A stretch of 64,000 nt of DNA from Paraburkholderia bryophila (GCF_003269035.1 NZ_QLTK01000028.1:1-64000), one strand, 5' to 3'; positions 35,201-45,038 are shown, numbered from the stretch's first letter. Numbers and translations are program-made. Notes: generated by a model from the letters alone, not told the origin.

Positions 35201-36712
35201 ATGACCGAAGCCAATCCGCTTTCAACGCGCGAAGTGAAAAGCAGAGGCGATTTCGTTCGTCGCGTTGAGGTAAGTCACATCGATGCGAATAGACGAACGG
35301 TCGAACTCGCGTTTTCGTCAGAAACGCCCGTCCCACGGCAGTTCGGAATTGAAGTTTTGTCACACGCTGCCGGTGCCGTGGACTTGTCCCGCCTAAACAG
35401 CGGCGCGGCACTCCTGATGGATCACAACTTCAGCGATCAAATTGGTGTGATCGAGTCCGCGCGTATCGATAGCGACCGCGTGGGCCGCGCCGTGGTCCGC
35501 TTTGGTAACAGCGCTCGTGCGAATGAGATTTTCCAGGACGTTCAGGACGGTATCCGAAATCTTGTTTCGGTGGGCTACCGCGTGCTGGAAATCGTTCAGT
35601 CCGAACAGCGTGACGCCGGCCCCGTATATACCGTCACGTCCTGGCTGCCCTACGAAATCAGCTTTGTGTCCGTACCGGCCGATCCAAGCGTTGGAATTGG
35701 CCGCTCGCTGACACCCCAAATTTTGCATCGACACACCTCGAACGAAGATAAACGCATGACCAAAAAGAATCTGAATCCGCTGAAGGCTCTTTTCGAAGCG
35801 GCACGCCGCGCAGAGGGCGACAGGCCTGTTTTCGACCGCCATGACGAGGTTCGCTATGTGATCCCGGGCAAGCCGTTGGTACGCGGCGTGATCGATCTGA
35901 ACGGTGATCTGCTGCCGAAGATCGAAGACGAAAACGGCAATCTGAAGCGTCCCCCGAAGGGCACGCCGGCAGTACAAACGAGTACGATTGGGGCCGAAGT
36001 CATCAAACAATCGCTGGTGGCGCAGGCCGGCGCGCAAGTGATTATCTGGAAAGACCCGACCGAAGCCATCTCTACCGGAAAGCTTGGCGATGTGGTGATG
36101 GCTAGCAAGGCGGCATACTTTGAAACCATTGAGGCGGCACCGTTTGCCTTGGTTCCCGACGGGCAGGAAGTTGGCGTTACACCGCTCCCGATCAGCCGCG
36201 CCGCAATCCATATCGATGCAGCCGGCGGTCCGCAGACCAACACGGGAATTTACGGGGTTCGCTTCGAGATCAGCCGTGCGACCATGAAAAGCTATCCGGA
36301 TTTCGAGGAATCCATTCTGCACTCGATAACTTACGGCCTGCCGCGCACCGCTGATGCGGTGCTGTTGGGCGTGATCGTTGGCGCGCCCCTTGCCCCGTTT
36401 TCTCTGTCTGCCGCTGCTGCCGCAGCCGTCCGCATGAGCGAGCTTCGCGCGCTGGTTGGCACGTTGGGCAACGGTGCGGCAATTGATAACAATGGTGTGT
36501 TGCGTGCCGCCGGCATCCAGGCGGAACTGACGCCCGGCACGGCCGCCACCATCGTGGGCACGTTCTCACGGTGCGCCATCCTGATCCGCAGCGAAGTGGA
36601 ACTTGTCGCGGAGCGCGTCAACCTTGACGGTTCAATTGCGTTCACGGCTTGGGCTGAATTCGAAGCGCTGACGCCGGACCTGTCGCGCTTCTGGACGGTG
36701 GGGGCGCAATGA
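35201..36712 (+). CDS. Prohead protease fused to HK97-type major capsid protein
   Basis: A 503-residue fusion. Residues 1-180 are an HK97-type prohead protease (U35): catalytic His in LLMDHNFSDQIG and Ser in NLVSVGYRVLEIV, followed by WLPYEISFVSVPADPSVGIGR. The remaining 320 residues have the layout of a major capsid protein with a delta-like N-terminal region, then AEVIKQSLVAQAGAQVI and a C-terminal core. An internal ATG at 35756 begins exactly at the domain border and could give free capsid protein. The protein should build its own shell, perhaps of non-standard size, which a helper phage then fills or tails. Confidence 0.78.
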   Translation: MTEANPLSTREVKSRGDFVRRVEVSHIDANRRTVELAFSSETPVPRQFGIEVLSHAAGAVDLSRLNSGAALLMDHNFSDQIGVIESARIDSDRVGRAVVRFGNSARANEIFQDVQDGIRNLVSVGYRVLEIVQSEQRDAGPVYTVTSWLPYEISFVSVPADPSVGIGRSLTPQILHRHTSNEDKRMTKKNLNPLKALFEAARRAEGDRPVFDRHDEVRYVIPGKPLVRGVIDLNGDLLPKIEDENGNLKRPPKGTPAVQTSTIGAEVIKQSLVAQAGAQVIIWKDPTEAISTGKLGDVVMASKAAYFETIEAAPFALVPDGQEVGVTPLPISRAAIHIDAAGGPQTNTGIYGVRFEISRATMKSYPDFEESILHSITYGLPRTADAVLLGVIVGAPLAPFSLSAAAAAAVRMSELRALVGTLGNGAAIDNNGVLRAAGIQAELTPGTAATIVGTFSRCAILIRSEVELVAERVNLDGSIAFTAWAEFEALTPDLSRFWTVGAQ

Positions 36713-37227
36713 GGCTGAGCATTATTGGTCGTTGCGGCAACTGCCAATCCATAACGAGCCGTGTCACCGCCGACAGCGATGATTACAGCACCGAAAAGCG
36801 CAACCGGCAGGAGCGCAGCCGACAGGTTTACCAGTGCCGTGAATGCAGCGCAAAGGGCGTAAAGCCCATCGAGCGCGAGAAAAAGAAGTCACGCACCGAA
36901 CTGCCCCGCCATATCGAAGATGCTCTAGCAGGCGCCGGATATGTGATGCGTTCGTCTAACGGTGAAGGCTTCCCTCGCGTGGTGGTCACTATCCCAGCTT
37001 TCGGTTCAATGATGCTGGGCGGAGAAGGCGGCGAAGACATTGTGCCGCGCATCGATAGGGCATGGCCCGGATTGGATGACGCTCAGGTAACGCGCGTCAT
37101 CCAGCATATTAACGCCGGCTGTAAAGCAGCAATCCGAGCGATGACGCAACTTCCTGGACGCCCCAAAAAACGCTGGCCGATGGACGACCGGCAAGACTAC
37201 CCCATCAAAACAGAACGGGATATTTAA
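36709..37227 (+). CDS. Zinc-ribbon protein
   Basis: A 172-residue protein. The N-terminal 50 residues hold CGNC and, 33 residues later, CREC, a four-cysteine zinc ribbon like phage Ogr/Delta-type activators. The C-terminal domain has no family I can name. It overlaps the capsid stop by ATGA, so the two are cotranslated. Late-gene activation or a DNA-linked role in packaging are options. Confidence 0.6.
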   Translation: MRLSIIGRCGNCQSITSRVTADSDDYSTEKRNRQERSRQVYQCRECSAKGVKPIEREKKKSRTELPRHIEDALAGAGYVMRSSNGEGFPRVVVTIPAFGSMMLGGEGGEDIVPRIDRAWPGLDDAQVTRVIQHINAGCKAAIRAMTQLPGRPKKRWPMDDRQDYPIKTERDI

Positions 37228-37229
37228 GG

Positions 37230-37418
37230 ATGCAAGCCAACACGCTTGAAGCGACAACGCCAAAGGAGCGTTTCACCGTTGTTGCCGAACGGGATTTGCT
37301 AACCGCCATCGAGGCACACAAACAGCGCATTGAACAACAAACCGGCCTTCGCATCACGATGAGCCAAGCCGCCGCCGGCCTGCTGCGTCGTGGGCTTGAA
37401 GTGGCCAGCGCAGCCTAA
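37230..37418 (+). CDS. Small ribbon-helix-helix-like protein
   Basis: A 62-residue protein that starts 2 bp after the zinc-ribbon gene. The pattern RFTVVAERDLLTAIEAHKQR with a second helix (RITMSQAAAGLLRRGLEVA) matches small ribbon-helix-helix DNA-binding proteins. It is the last coding frame before the tandem RNA hairpins. Confidence 0.55.
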   Translation: MQANTLEATTPKERFTVVAERDLLTAIEAHKQRIEQQTGLRITMSQAAAGLLRRGLEVASAA

Positions 37419-37443
37419 TGACTTTCCCAGCATACCCTGTGCT

Positions 37444-37583
37444 CCGAGGGGCGTCGCAGCGGGAAAACTGCGATAACTCGGGCGTCCCCCGGTTGGCCCT
37501 GTTTGCCGAGGGGTGATGTGGCGGGAAAATCACATCGATTCGGCTGTACTTCGCGCTGGCCCCGACGCCGGAAGTATCGGGGC
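37444..37583 (+). ncRNA. Tandem structured RNA hairpins with shared CGGGAAAA loop
   Basis: Unit 1 (37444-37481) has outer stem CCGAG/CTCGG, inner stem TCGCAG/CTGCGA and loop CGGGAAAA (37460-37467). Unit 2 (37505-37544) has outer stem GCCGAG/TTCGGC, inner stem TGATGTGG/TCACATCG and the same loop (37522-37529). The inner stems differ at almost every position yet pair fully in both, which is covariation between the two copies. A third hairpin (37559-37565 with 37577-37583, GCCCCGA/TCGGGGC) follows. The strand is assigned from the surrounding genes. It could be a processed RNA, a packaging or antitermination signal, or a leader of the next gene. Confidence 0.6.
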
Positions 37584-37602
37584 ACTCTAACAGGGGAAGC
37601 CT

Positions 37603-38016
37603 ATGCAATGCCCGAAGTGCAATAACGGCACTAAAGTGAAAGAAACGCGCGGCATTACCCGCCGGCGCGAATGCTTGGCCGTCACATGTCGCCACCGTTT
37701 CACGACCGAAGAACACCCAGTCGCGAAAGTCGGTATCACGCCGTGCCGCGTACCGCTTGCGGCCGATGCCGATGCTATGGCCCACATAGCCGAACTGGAG
37801 CGCGAGAACGCAGCTTTACGCGCCAAGCTGGGCAGACGGGACAGGGACGCGCCGCGCGTGAAAACAAGGAAAAAACAGACCGCCGAAGCAACAAGACCGG
37901 CGGCATTCTTCACGCGCGAGTCCTTGGCACCGGACGAACAGAAGCAAATCGATTCACCGCGTCCGCCTGTTTGGTCATTGAATTTGCCCTCAACCGCATT
38001 TGGGCGAATACGGTAG
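37603..38016 (+). CDS. NrdR-like zinc-ribbon protein
   Basis: A 137-residue protein. Its first 45 residues (MQCPKCNNGTKVKETRGITR, then RRECLAVTCRHRFTTEE) copy the zinc-ribbon start of NrdR-type regulators, with four cysteines, but the ATP-cone domain of NrdR is absent. The rest has a short coiled coil (AHIAELERENAALRAKLGRR) and a basic tail. GGGGAAG precedes the ATG. It follows the RNA hairpins by 20 bp, so it may be controlled by them or bind them. Confidence 0.6.
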   Translation: MQCPKCNNGTKVKETRGITRRRECLAVTCRHRFTTEEHPVAKVGITPCRVPLAADADAMAHIAELERENAALRAKLGRRDRDAPRVKTRKKQTAEATRPAAFFTRESLAPDEQKQIDSPRPPVWSLNLPSTAFGRIR

Positions 38017-38086
38017 ATCAGCGTTCGACAGTGGGACGTTGCACGTGAATAGCAGACGGCCTGCCGCCAAACATTTCGCCTATTCG

Positions 38087-38542
38087 CTACAGCGCGTGCC
38101 GCTGTGCCAACTCGGCCAGATTCCCGCAAAACTCGTCGTAAGTGAACGGAACACACGCGGTAATTACGAGATTTCGGCGAAAAGCATTGATGCAGCGTGC
38201 GTCGTCTGACACGAACCAGTTTGCGTAGCTTGCGACATCGGCAATCAGCGCATCCGCCTTGTGCTTGGGGCCACCGTTGCCCAAGTGCGCGTCGTACATT
38301 GCACCGGCCCCAAAGCTATCCCCGCAACGCATCATACCCATTCTGGCTACGCTATGCCCAAGGCGCTGTACTGCGAACAGGTTCGGAAGCGTGCCCGTTT
38401 TTGGCCGAAGTTCATCCGCCACAGATCGCGGCATGAGAATCGTGATTTGACCTGCCTCGATGAGCTGAGTAATCGTGGCGACCGTCGTCGGTTCTTTTTC
38501 CAGTCGGATATGGATGTTTGTGTCGAGGACGATGTTAATCAT
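38087..38542 (-). CDS. PIN-domain protein (putative toxin nuclease)
   Basis: A 151-residue protein beginning MINIVLDTNIHIRLEK, with acidic residues in LDTN, in KADALIADVASYA and in VSDDARC. These are the metal-binding positions of PIN-fold ribonucleases. No small antitoxin gene adjoins it in the usual way; the neighbour on the same strand is a coiled-coil membrane protein. The ATG at 38542 is preferred to a TTG further upstream (38584). A toxin or defence role of the satellite is inferred. Confidence 0.65.
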   Translation of the reverse strand: MINIVLDTNIHIRLEKEPTTVATITQLIEAGQITILMPRSVADELRPKTGTLPNLFAVQRLGHSVARMGMMRCGDSFGAGAMYDAHLGNGGPKHKADALIADVASYANWFVSDDARCINAFRRNLVITACVPFTYDEFCGNLAELAQRHAL

Positions 38543-38586
38543 GTGATCATCGGGAATAGCTACGTTGCCCGTGCAGGCGTTCAAAG

Positions 38587-38826
38587 TCAGTGAATGAATT
38601 TGAGCGCTAGGGCCAACGCAATCGAAACCAACACTTGCGCCGCGATGATGTAAACCTTTGTTTTTTCTAATGAAGCGGTCAACTCAGACACCATTAGGCT
38701 AAGGTCCGCGTTCGTCGCGCAGGACGGCCCGCGCAAGTCGTGCAGCACACTGGCCAGTGCTTCCGCTTGGCGTTGTTCTAAGCCTGCGTCTGTGAGACGC
38801 CGGGTAGTCCGTAACGGGTCGATCAT
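38587..38826 (-). CDS. DUF1640-like coiled-coil membrane protein
   Basis: A 79-residue protein. RRLTDAGLEQRQAEALASVL, then ATNADLSLMVSELTASLEKT, is the pattern of small DUF1640 coiled-coil proteins, and a C-terminal membrane helix (YIIAAQVLVSIALALALKF) follows. It is next to the PIN gene on the same strand, at the right end of the element. Function unknown. Confidence 0.55.
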   Translation of the reverse strand: MIDPLRTTRRLTDAGLEQRQAEALASVLHDLRGPSCATNADLSLMVSELTASLEKTKVYIIAAQVLVSIALALALKFIH

Positions 38827-38890
38827 CGCTGCCCCCATACCGTTCGACACGATTCTAATGGATTCTGTGCGCCACGCGGGAGCAAATCGC

Positions 38891-38912
38891 CGTATGGGTA
38901 GGTGTATGGGTA
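38891..38912. repeat. Integrase arm-type site, right
   Basis: GTATGGGTA twice, 12 bp apart (38892-38900, 38904-38912), matching the left-end pair at 30038-30059 except for one base in the spacer. It lies 54 bp inside the right attachment repeat. Confidence 0.65.
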
Positions 38913-38926
38913 CGATTAATGTAAAA

Positions 38927-38954
38927 ACAAAAAAGCCCATGAAATCATGGGCTT
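38927..38954 (-). terminator. Element-borne terminator for tRNA-Ser
   Basis: Arms 38933-38942 and 38945-38954 (AAGCCCATGA, 10 bp) are followed on the minus strand by a U-rich tail (38923-38934). It is 11 bp beyond the 3' end of tRNA-Ser and replaces the original terminator now stranded at 29852-29888. Confidence 0.75.
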
Positions 38955-38965
38955 AATTGGTTTCC

Positions 38966-39056
38966 TGGCGGAGAGACGGGGATTCGAACCCCGGATAGGT
39001 TATTAACCTATACACGCTTTCCAGGCGTGCGACTTAAACCGCTCATCCATCTCTCC
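38966..39056 (-). tRNA. tRNA-Ser (anticodon GGA)
   Basis: A 91-base serine tRNA including encoded CCA. The 7-bp acceptor stem (GGAGAGA with TCTCTCC), discriminator G, the T loop GGTTCGAATCC and a long variable arm (TAGGTTAATAACCTA) are all present. The anticodon GGA is at 39020-39022 and reads UCC/UCU. The 3' end is the integration site of the satellite, and the gene is restored to full length by the element. Confidence 0.95.
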
Positions 39057-39116
39057 GGCGGGGAGCCGAATTATAGCAAACTTCGGGCCCTGCGCCACAC
39101 CCCCTTGCAAACCGCG

Positions 39117-41135
39117 CTAAGGATGCCGGATGTAGTCCACCAGCGCACGCGTATAAGCATCCGGTTTCCGGTCCACGAGACTCACGCCGATCGCCACCAG
39201 AAACCCCGCCGGTACGCCGAACACGCCTGAGCTGATCGGCTCGATTCCGAACCATCTCGCGCCGGCGAAACCCGTCATCTGCGTGAAGAACGGATACGTC
39301 GAGACGATGTAATAGATACACACCACCAGCCCGGCCACCATCCCCGCCACCGCGCCGAGTCGCGTGGTGCGCTTCCAGAACACCCCTAGCACCAGCACCG
39401 GAAACAGACTCGACGCCGCCAGCGAAAACGCCGCCCCCACCAGAAACAGAATATTCCCGGTATTCAACGACGCCACGTACGACGCGAACAGCGCCACCCC
39501 TAGCAGCAGAATCTTCGACACCGTCACGCGCCGCTGGCTCGACGCCGTCGGATCGACCATGTGGTAGTACACGTCGTGCGACAGCACATTCGCAACGGTG
39601 AGCAGCAAGCCGTCGGCGGTCGACAGCGCCGCGGCCAACGCGCCCGCCGCGATCAATCCCGACATCACATACGGCAACCCGGCAATCTCGGGTGCGGCGA
39701 GCACGACCATGTCCGGCTGCATCTGGATCTCGCTCCATCGCACAATGCCGTCCAGGTTCGTATCGTCCAGACTGATCAGGCGCGGCTCCATCCGGTTCCA
39801 TTGCGTGAACCATTGCGGCAAATCGGCGAAGTGATGACCGACCAGGTTGGTCAATATCTCGTACTTGATCAGCACGGCCAGCACCGGCACGGTGAGATAA
39901 AATAGCGCCACGAAAAACAGCGTCCAGCCGACCGAGCGGCGCGCGGACGCGACCGACGTCGTGGTGTTATAGCGCGTCAGAATATGCGGCAAGCTCGCCG
40001 TCCCCAGCGAAAGACACAGCAGCAGCGACAAAAAATTGCGCTCATGAATGCGCCGCTCCTCGTCGTTAGCCGCGGGAAACGGCTCATGCATCGGCACCGG
40101 CGCGGCGGCCCGCGTCAGCATTTCATCGCGGCGCTGGCGCCAGACGATCTGCGCGGCGGCGGCATCGCGTGGAAACTGGTCGAGCGCTTTCTCACGCGCC
40201 TTGATCTCGCGCAACGGACCGTTATGGCGGCGCAAATCGGCCACCTCCTGCGTGAGGCGCAGTTTCTCGTCGACGAACGATTGCGGCAGCGTATCGAGCC
40301 GCACCTGCATGCGGGCGGCCTGACGCCGATAGTCGTCGCGCACGGTCTGCTCGAGCGGTGCGTCGCGCACCCGTTTCTCGAGACCCTCCACCCGCTCCAT
40401 CAAACGCCCGTAGTCGAATTGCGGCAGCCAGCCGAGGCCGTCCTTGTGCGCGATCATCGACACTGGTATCAGGATCGCAGCAATCAGAATGATGTACTGC
40501 GCGACCTGGGTCCATGTGACCGCGCGCATGCCGCCTAAAAACGAGCACACCAGAATGCCCGCGAGCCCGCAGAAAATGCCCACTGCAAAATCGACGCCGA
40601 TAAAACGCGTCGCGATCAGGCCCACGCCCTGAATCTGCGCGACCAGATAAACGAACGAGCACAGAATCGCCGACAACGCCGCGAGCCCGCGCACCGCGTT
40701 GCTCGAAAAGCGCGTGCCGAGAAAATCGGGAATCGTGTAGCGCGCCAGTTTGCGCACGTACGGCGCGAGCAGAAAGGCGACGAGGCAATAGCCGCCGGTC
40801 CAGCCCATCAGATACGCGAGCCCGTCGTAGCCGGTCGCATAGATCGACCCCGCGAGGCCGATGAACGACGCCGCCGACAGCCAGTCGGCAGCCGTCGCCA
40901 TGCCGTTGAAGGCGGACGGCACGCGCCGCCCCGCCACGTAGTATTCGACCAGGTCGGAGGTGCGTGACAGCAGCCCGATCACCGCATACACCGCAATCGG
41001 CACGAACAGGAACACATAGCCGATCCACACACCGGGACCCGTGGCGCGTTCAATGCGCCACATCACATAGATAAACAGAAGGAAACCGAGCGTATAGAAC
41101 GCGTAGGAGCGGATCAGCCGGTTCGTGAGTTTCAT
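39117..41135 (-). CDS. Sodium:solute symporter large subunit (VC_2705 subfamily, acetate/ActP-like)
   Basis: A 672-residue member of the sodium:solute symporter family with about thirteen membrane segments. Early signatures are YYVAGRRVPSAFNGMATAAD and WLSAASFIGLAGSIYATGYD. A soluble, coiled-coil insertion of about 130 residues (RLMERVEGLEKRVRDAPLEQ and following) lies between helices, as in the VC_2705-type two-subunit symporters. The ATG at 41135 lies 4 bp after the stop of the small-subunit gene. With acs upstream it probably takes up acetate or another short monocarboxylate. Confidence 0.88.
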   Translation of the reverse strand: MKLTNRLIRSYAFYTLGFLLFIYVMWRIERATGPGVWIGYVFLFVPIAVYAVIGLLSRTSDLVEYYVAGRRVPSAFNGMATAADWLSAASFIGLAGSIYATGYDGLAYLMGWTGGYCLVAFLLAPYVRKLARYTIPDFLGTRFSSNAVRGLAALSAILCSFVYLVAQIQGVGLIATRFIGVDFAVGIFCGLAGILVCSFLGGMRAVTWTQVAQYIILIAAILIPVSMIAHKDGLGWLPQFDYGRLMERVEGLEKRVRDAPLEQTVRDDYRRQAARMQVRLDTLPQSFVDEKLRLTQEVADLRRHNGPLREIKAREKALDQFPRDAAAAQIVWRQRRDEMLTRAAAPVPMHEPFPAANDEERRIHERNFLSLLLCLSLGTASLPHILTRYNTTTSVASARRSVGWTLFFVALFYLTVPVLAVLIKYEILTNLVGHHFADLPQWFTQWNRMEPRLISLDDTNLDGIVRWSEIQMQPDMVVLAAPEIAGLPYVMSGLIAAGALAAALSTADGLLLTVANVLSHDVYYHMVDPTASSQRRVTVSKILLLGVALFASYVASLNTGNILFLVGAAFSLAASSLFPVLVLGVFWKRTTRLGAVAGMVAGLVVCIYYIVSTYPFFTQMTGFAGARWFGIEPISSGVFGVPAGFLVAIGVSLVDRKPDAYTRALVDYIRHP

Positions 41136-41139
41136 GGCG

Positions 41140-41544
41140 TCAACGTCGGCGCGGCAAAGGCGCGCGGGAATCCGCACCGGGTTCGCCGCCGGCCACCGCC
41201 TCGGCTGCCACGCGGGCGTCCGCCTCGAACGCGCGCTGCAAGCGACGATCGGCGCGCTGCATCAGCACGATATACACGACGATCAACACCACGTAGACCA
41301 GAATCGCGCCCTGCGCGCCAAAGTAGAACGGCAGCCTGAAACCACCCATTCGCACATGTTCCAACGCCGGCGCCATCAACGGCAATACGAACGACACCAG
41401 AAAGCCCAGCGTCATCAACGTGGCGATCAATGCGACATTGAACCGCCAGTACTTGCGATGCGCGTGCGCCATCGCCGCCGACACCGCGGGCGGTTCAGGA
41501 GGAGGATTCAACGTAACGTGAGAGGCGTGGTGTGGCGCGGCCAT
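41140..41544 (-). CDS. Small subunit of the sodium symporter (DUF4212)
   Basis: A 134-residue protein with two membrane segments (RFNVALIATLMTLGFLVSFVLP and AQGAILVYVVLIVVYIVLMQ), the DUF4212 pattern (AHRKYWRFN at its start). It always accompanies VC_2705-type symporters. The ATG at 41544 is preferred; the frame also opens at 41646. It lies between acs and the large subunit on the same strand. Confidence 0.83.
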   Translation of the reverse strand: MAAPHHASHVTLNPPPEPPAVSAAMAHAHRKYWRFNVALIATLMTLGFLVSFVLPLMAPALEHVRMGGFRLPFYFGAQGAILVYVVLIVVYIVLMQRADRRLQRAFEADARVAAEAVAGGEPGADSRAPLPRRR

Positions 41545-41696
41545 GCGCCTATGTATCAAAAAGCCACCGGGCAGGCAATTGGGATTGTCCGCGCGGCGGC
41601 TTCTTACGACGTGATTCGAGAGAGCGACGGAGAGAGGCTGTGTCATCCGGTCCGCCGCGCATCGCGAGATGCACGGCCGACCAGCCGCGCCCTAAC

Positions 41697-43679
<1,983 letters not shown>

Positions 43680-43985
43680 CGACAACCCCTTGGTGAAAAT
43701 CAAACCTGAAACCTGTGCCGGCGCGCGAGCGGTCGACAGTATGCTGCCAGGATAAACGGCGCAACTTACCTGTCACTTACATCGGAGTGTCGCGCGGTGC
43801 CTCGTCGAGAGGTATTGGGATTGTCATGTTAGCTGATGCGCTCGGGCAATGTCATCGCGCGCACCGCGTAGCGCCTGGGTAGCGCCTGGGCAACGCATAT
43901 ACGCGCGACCGGCACCAGGGTTATACCCGAGGCGCCGACGCACGCTGAACGGAAGATCCGTGTTAACCCGCGTGCCAACTCCCGA
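43680..43985. other. Intergenic region upstream of acs
   Basis: About 305 bp between acs and the T3SS-associated gene ending at 43986. It should hold the acs promoter. I see no gene, no RNA gene and no clear terminator in it. Confidence 0.4.
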
Positions 43986-44774
43986 CTAATCGGAGACGAA
44001 CCCGGTCTCGTCGCCGACCATCTGTTTGAAAGCCTCCATGTCGATCTCCGCGAATTCATCGTCGAGAAGCTGGCCGTGTATTTCCGCCACCTGGCGTTCC
44101 GTCAGATGCAGGCTGCGCGCTATGTCATCCCGGCCGACCCCGGCCTGCAACAGACGGATCGCCTCTCCTCGAACGTCGGGCTCCGCCGCTGGCGCCGCAC
44201 CGGCTCTCGACGCAAGACGTGCAAGCTCGACGCGAATCTGCTCGTCGACCGCTGCAACTCTTCTTTGCAGGTACGACGATGCCATTCGCCGCACGATTGC
44301 GTGCGGTAGTTGCAATTCGGCCGCAATCCGAGGGGCGTCCCAGCCTGCCTCCAATTGCCTGACGATGCGGGCGGCGACTCTCCTGGCGCGCGCCGAGGAG
44401 AGGGCGGCAGGCCGGCCGCCGCTTTGGTGGCCTTCCGCGCCGGTAGACGTGCCGGGTTGCGGAGAACCGGAGCGCTGGCGAGGCAGCGGGATCCATGACG
44501 CTGGATCCGCCGGTTGATTGGGTTGCGTCAGCGCCGCGCGGAGCAACGGGCTGTTTAGCTCAGGCGGCTGGCGGGCCTGTTGCCGTTCGCCTCCCGCGGT
44601 CCCGAGCGCGCCGTGCACGCTCGCGCTCGCGTCGTCATGGCGCGCACCGCCCACGTCCGAGCCATCGAATATCGCCGGCGCCGAGCGTGGCCGTCCACCC
44701 TGCACGTTGCCTTCGGCTGCGCCTGTCTGCAGCGGATCGTTCGGTCGAGTACTACCGGTTGGCTGGACGTTCAT
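43986..44774 (-). CDS. T3SS-locus protein with two helix-turn-helix-like repeats
   Basis: A 262-residue protein. Residues 1-130 are low-complexity and rich in Pro, Gly, Ser and Gln, like the disordered export signals of type III effectors. Two related helical units follow: QLEAGWDAPRIAAELQLPHA and LLQAGVGRDDIARSLHLTER. Both have the spacing of a helix-turn-helix. I know no family for it. Its place at the edge of the T3SS cluster, divergent from the DUF1521 protein, suggests an effector acting on nucleic acid or a local regulator. Confidence 0.55.
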   Translation of the reverse strand: MNVQPTGSTRPNDPLQTGAAEGNVQGGRPRSAPAIFDGSDVGGARHDDASASVHGALGTAGGERQQARQPPELNSPLLRAALTQPNQPADPASWIPLPRQRSGSPQPGTSTGAEGHQSGGRPAALSSARARRVAARIVRQLEAGWDAPRIAAELQLPHAIVRRMASSYLQRRVAAVDEQIRVELARLASRAGAAPAAEPDVRGEAIRLLQAGVGRDDIARSLHLTERQVAEIHGQLLDDEFAEIDMEAFKQMVGDETGFVSD

Positions 44775-44821
44775 CTCAGTGCTCCCTGTCTATTTAAGCG
44801 GTTGACATCGGCTTCATCGAA

Positions 44822-44840
44822 ACTCTCCCAGGTGGAGAGT
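44822..44840. promoter_or_regulatory. Perfect 7-bp dyad in the divergent T3SS promoter region
   Basis: ACTCTCC (44822-44828) and GGAGAGT (44834-44840) flank a 5-base centre, 48 bp upstream of the gene starting at 44774 and 246 bp upstream of the DUF1521 gene. Likely operator by position. The 310-bp region 44775-45085 holds no gene otherwise. Confidence 0.4.
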
Positions 44841-45038
44841 CGCCGCTCCATTGCAACGGATCGACACACTCGCCAGGTCGTATTTATGAATGCCGCCCCT
44901 CTCTTTCAGTCAGCGATCCGAATCAATAACGACCGCGGATATTTCTCGCGCAGCGATATATAAGTACGCCCGAACGCCTCGGCAAACTCCCTACTATTTC
45001 CCAAGCGGCGCCACTCCAGCACGGTCGGCGACGCGGTT

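Larger units (their letters stand above)
29905..38979. mobile_element. 9.1-kb phage-satellite-like element integrated in tRNA-Ser
   Basis: The element is bounded by a 14-bp direct repeat (TGGCGGAGAGACGG) at 29905-29918 and 38966-38979. The right copy is the 3' end of tRNA-Ser(GGA). Contents in order: integrase, small protein, VapE-type replicase, AlpA (the last three leftward), a control region, then rightward small proteins, a protease-capsid fusion, zinc-ribbon proteins, structured RNA hairpins, a PIN protein and a DUF1640-like protein. Large terminase, portal, tail and lysis genes are missing. Integrase, AlpA and a primase/replicase with few structural genes are typical of phage satellites such as P4-like elements and PICIs. 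Confidence 0.85.
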
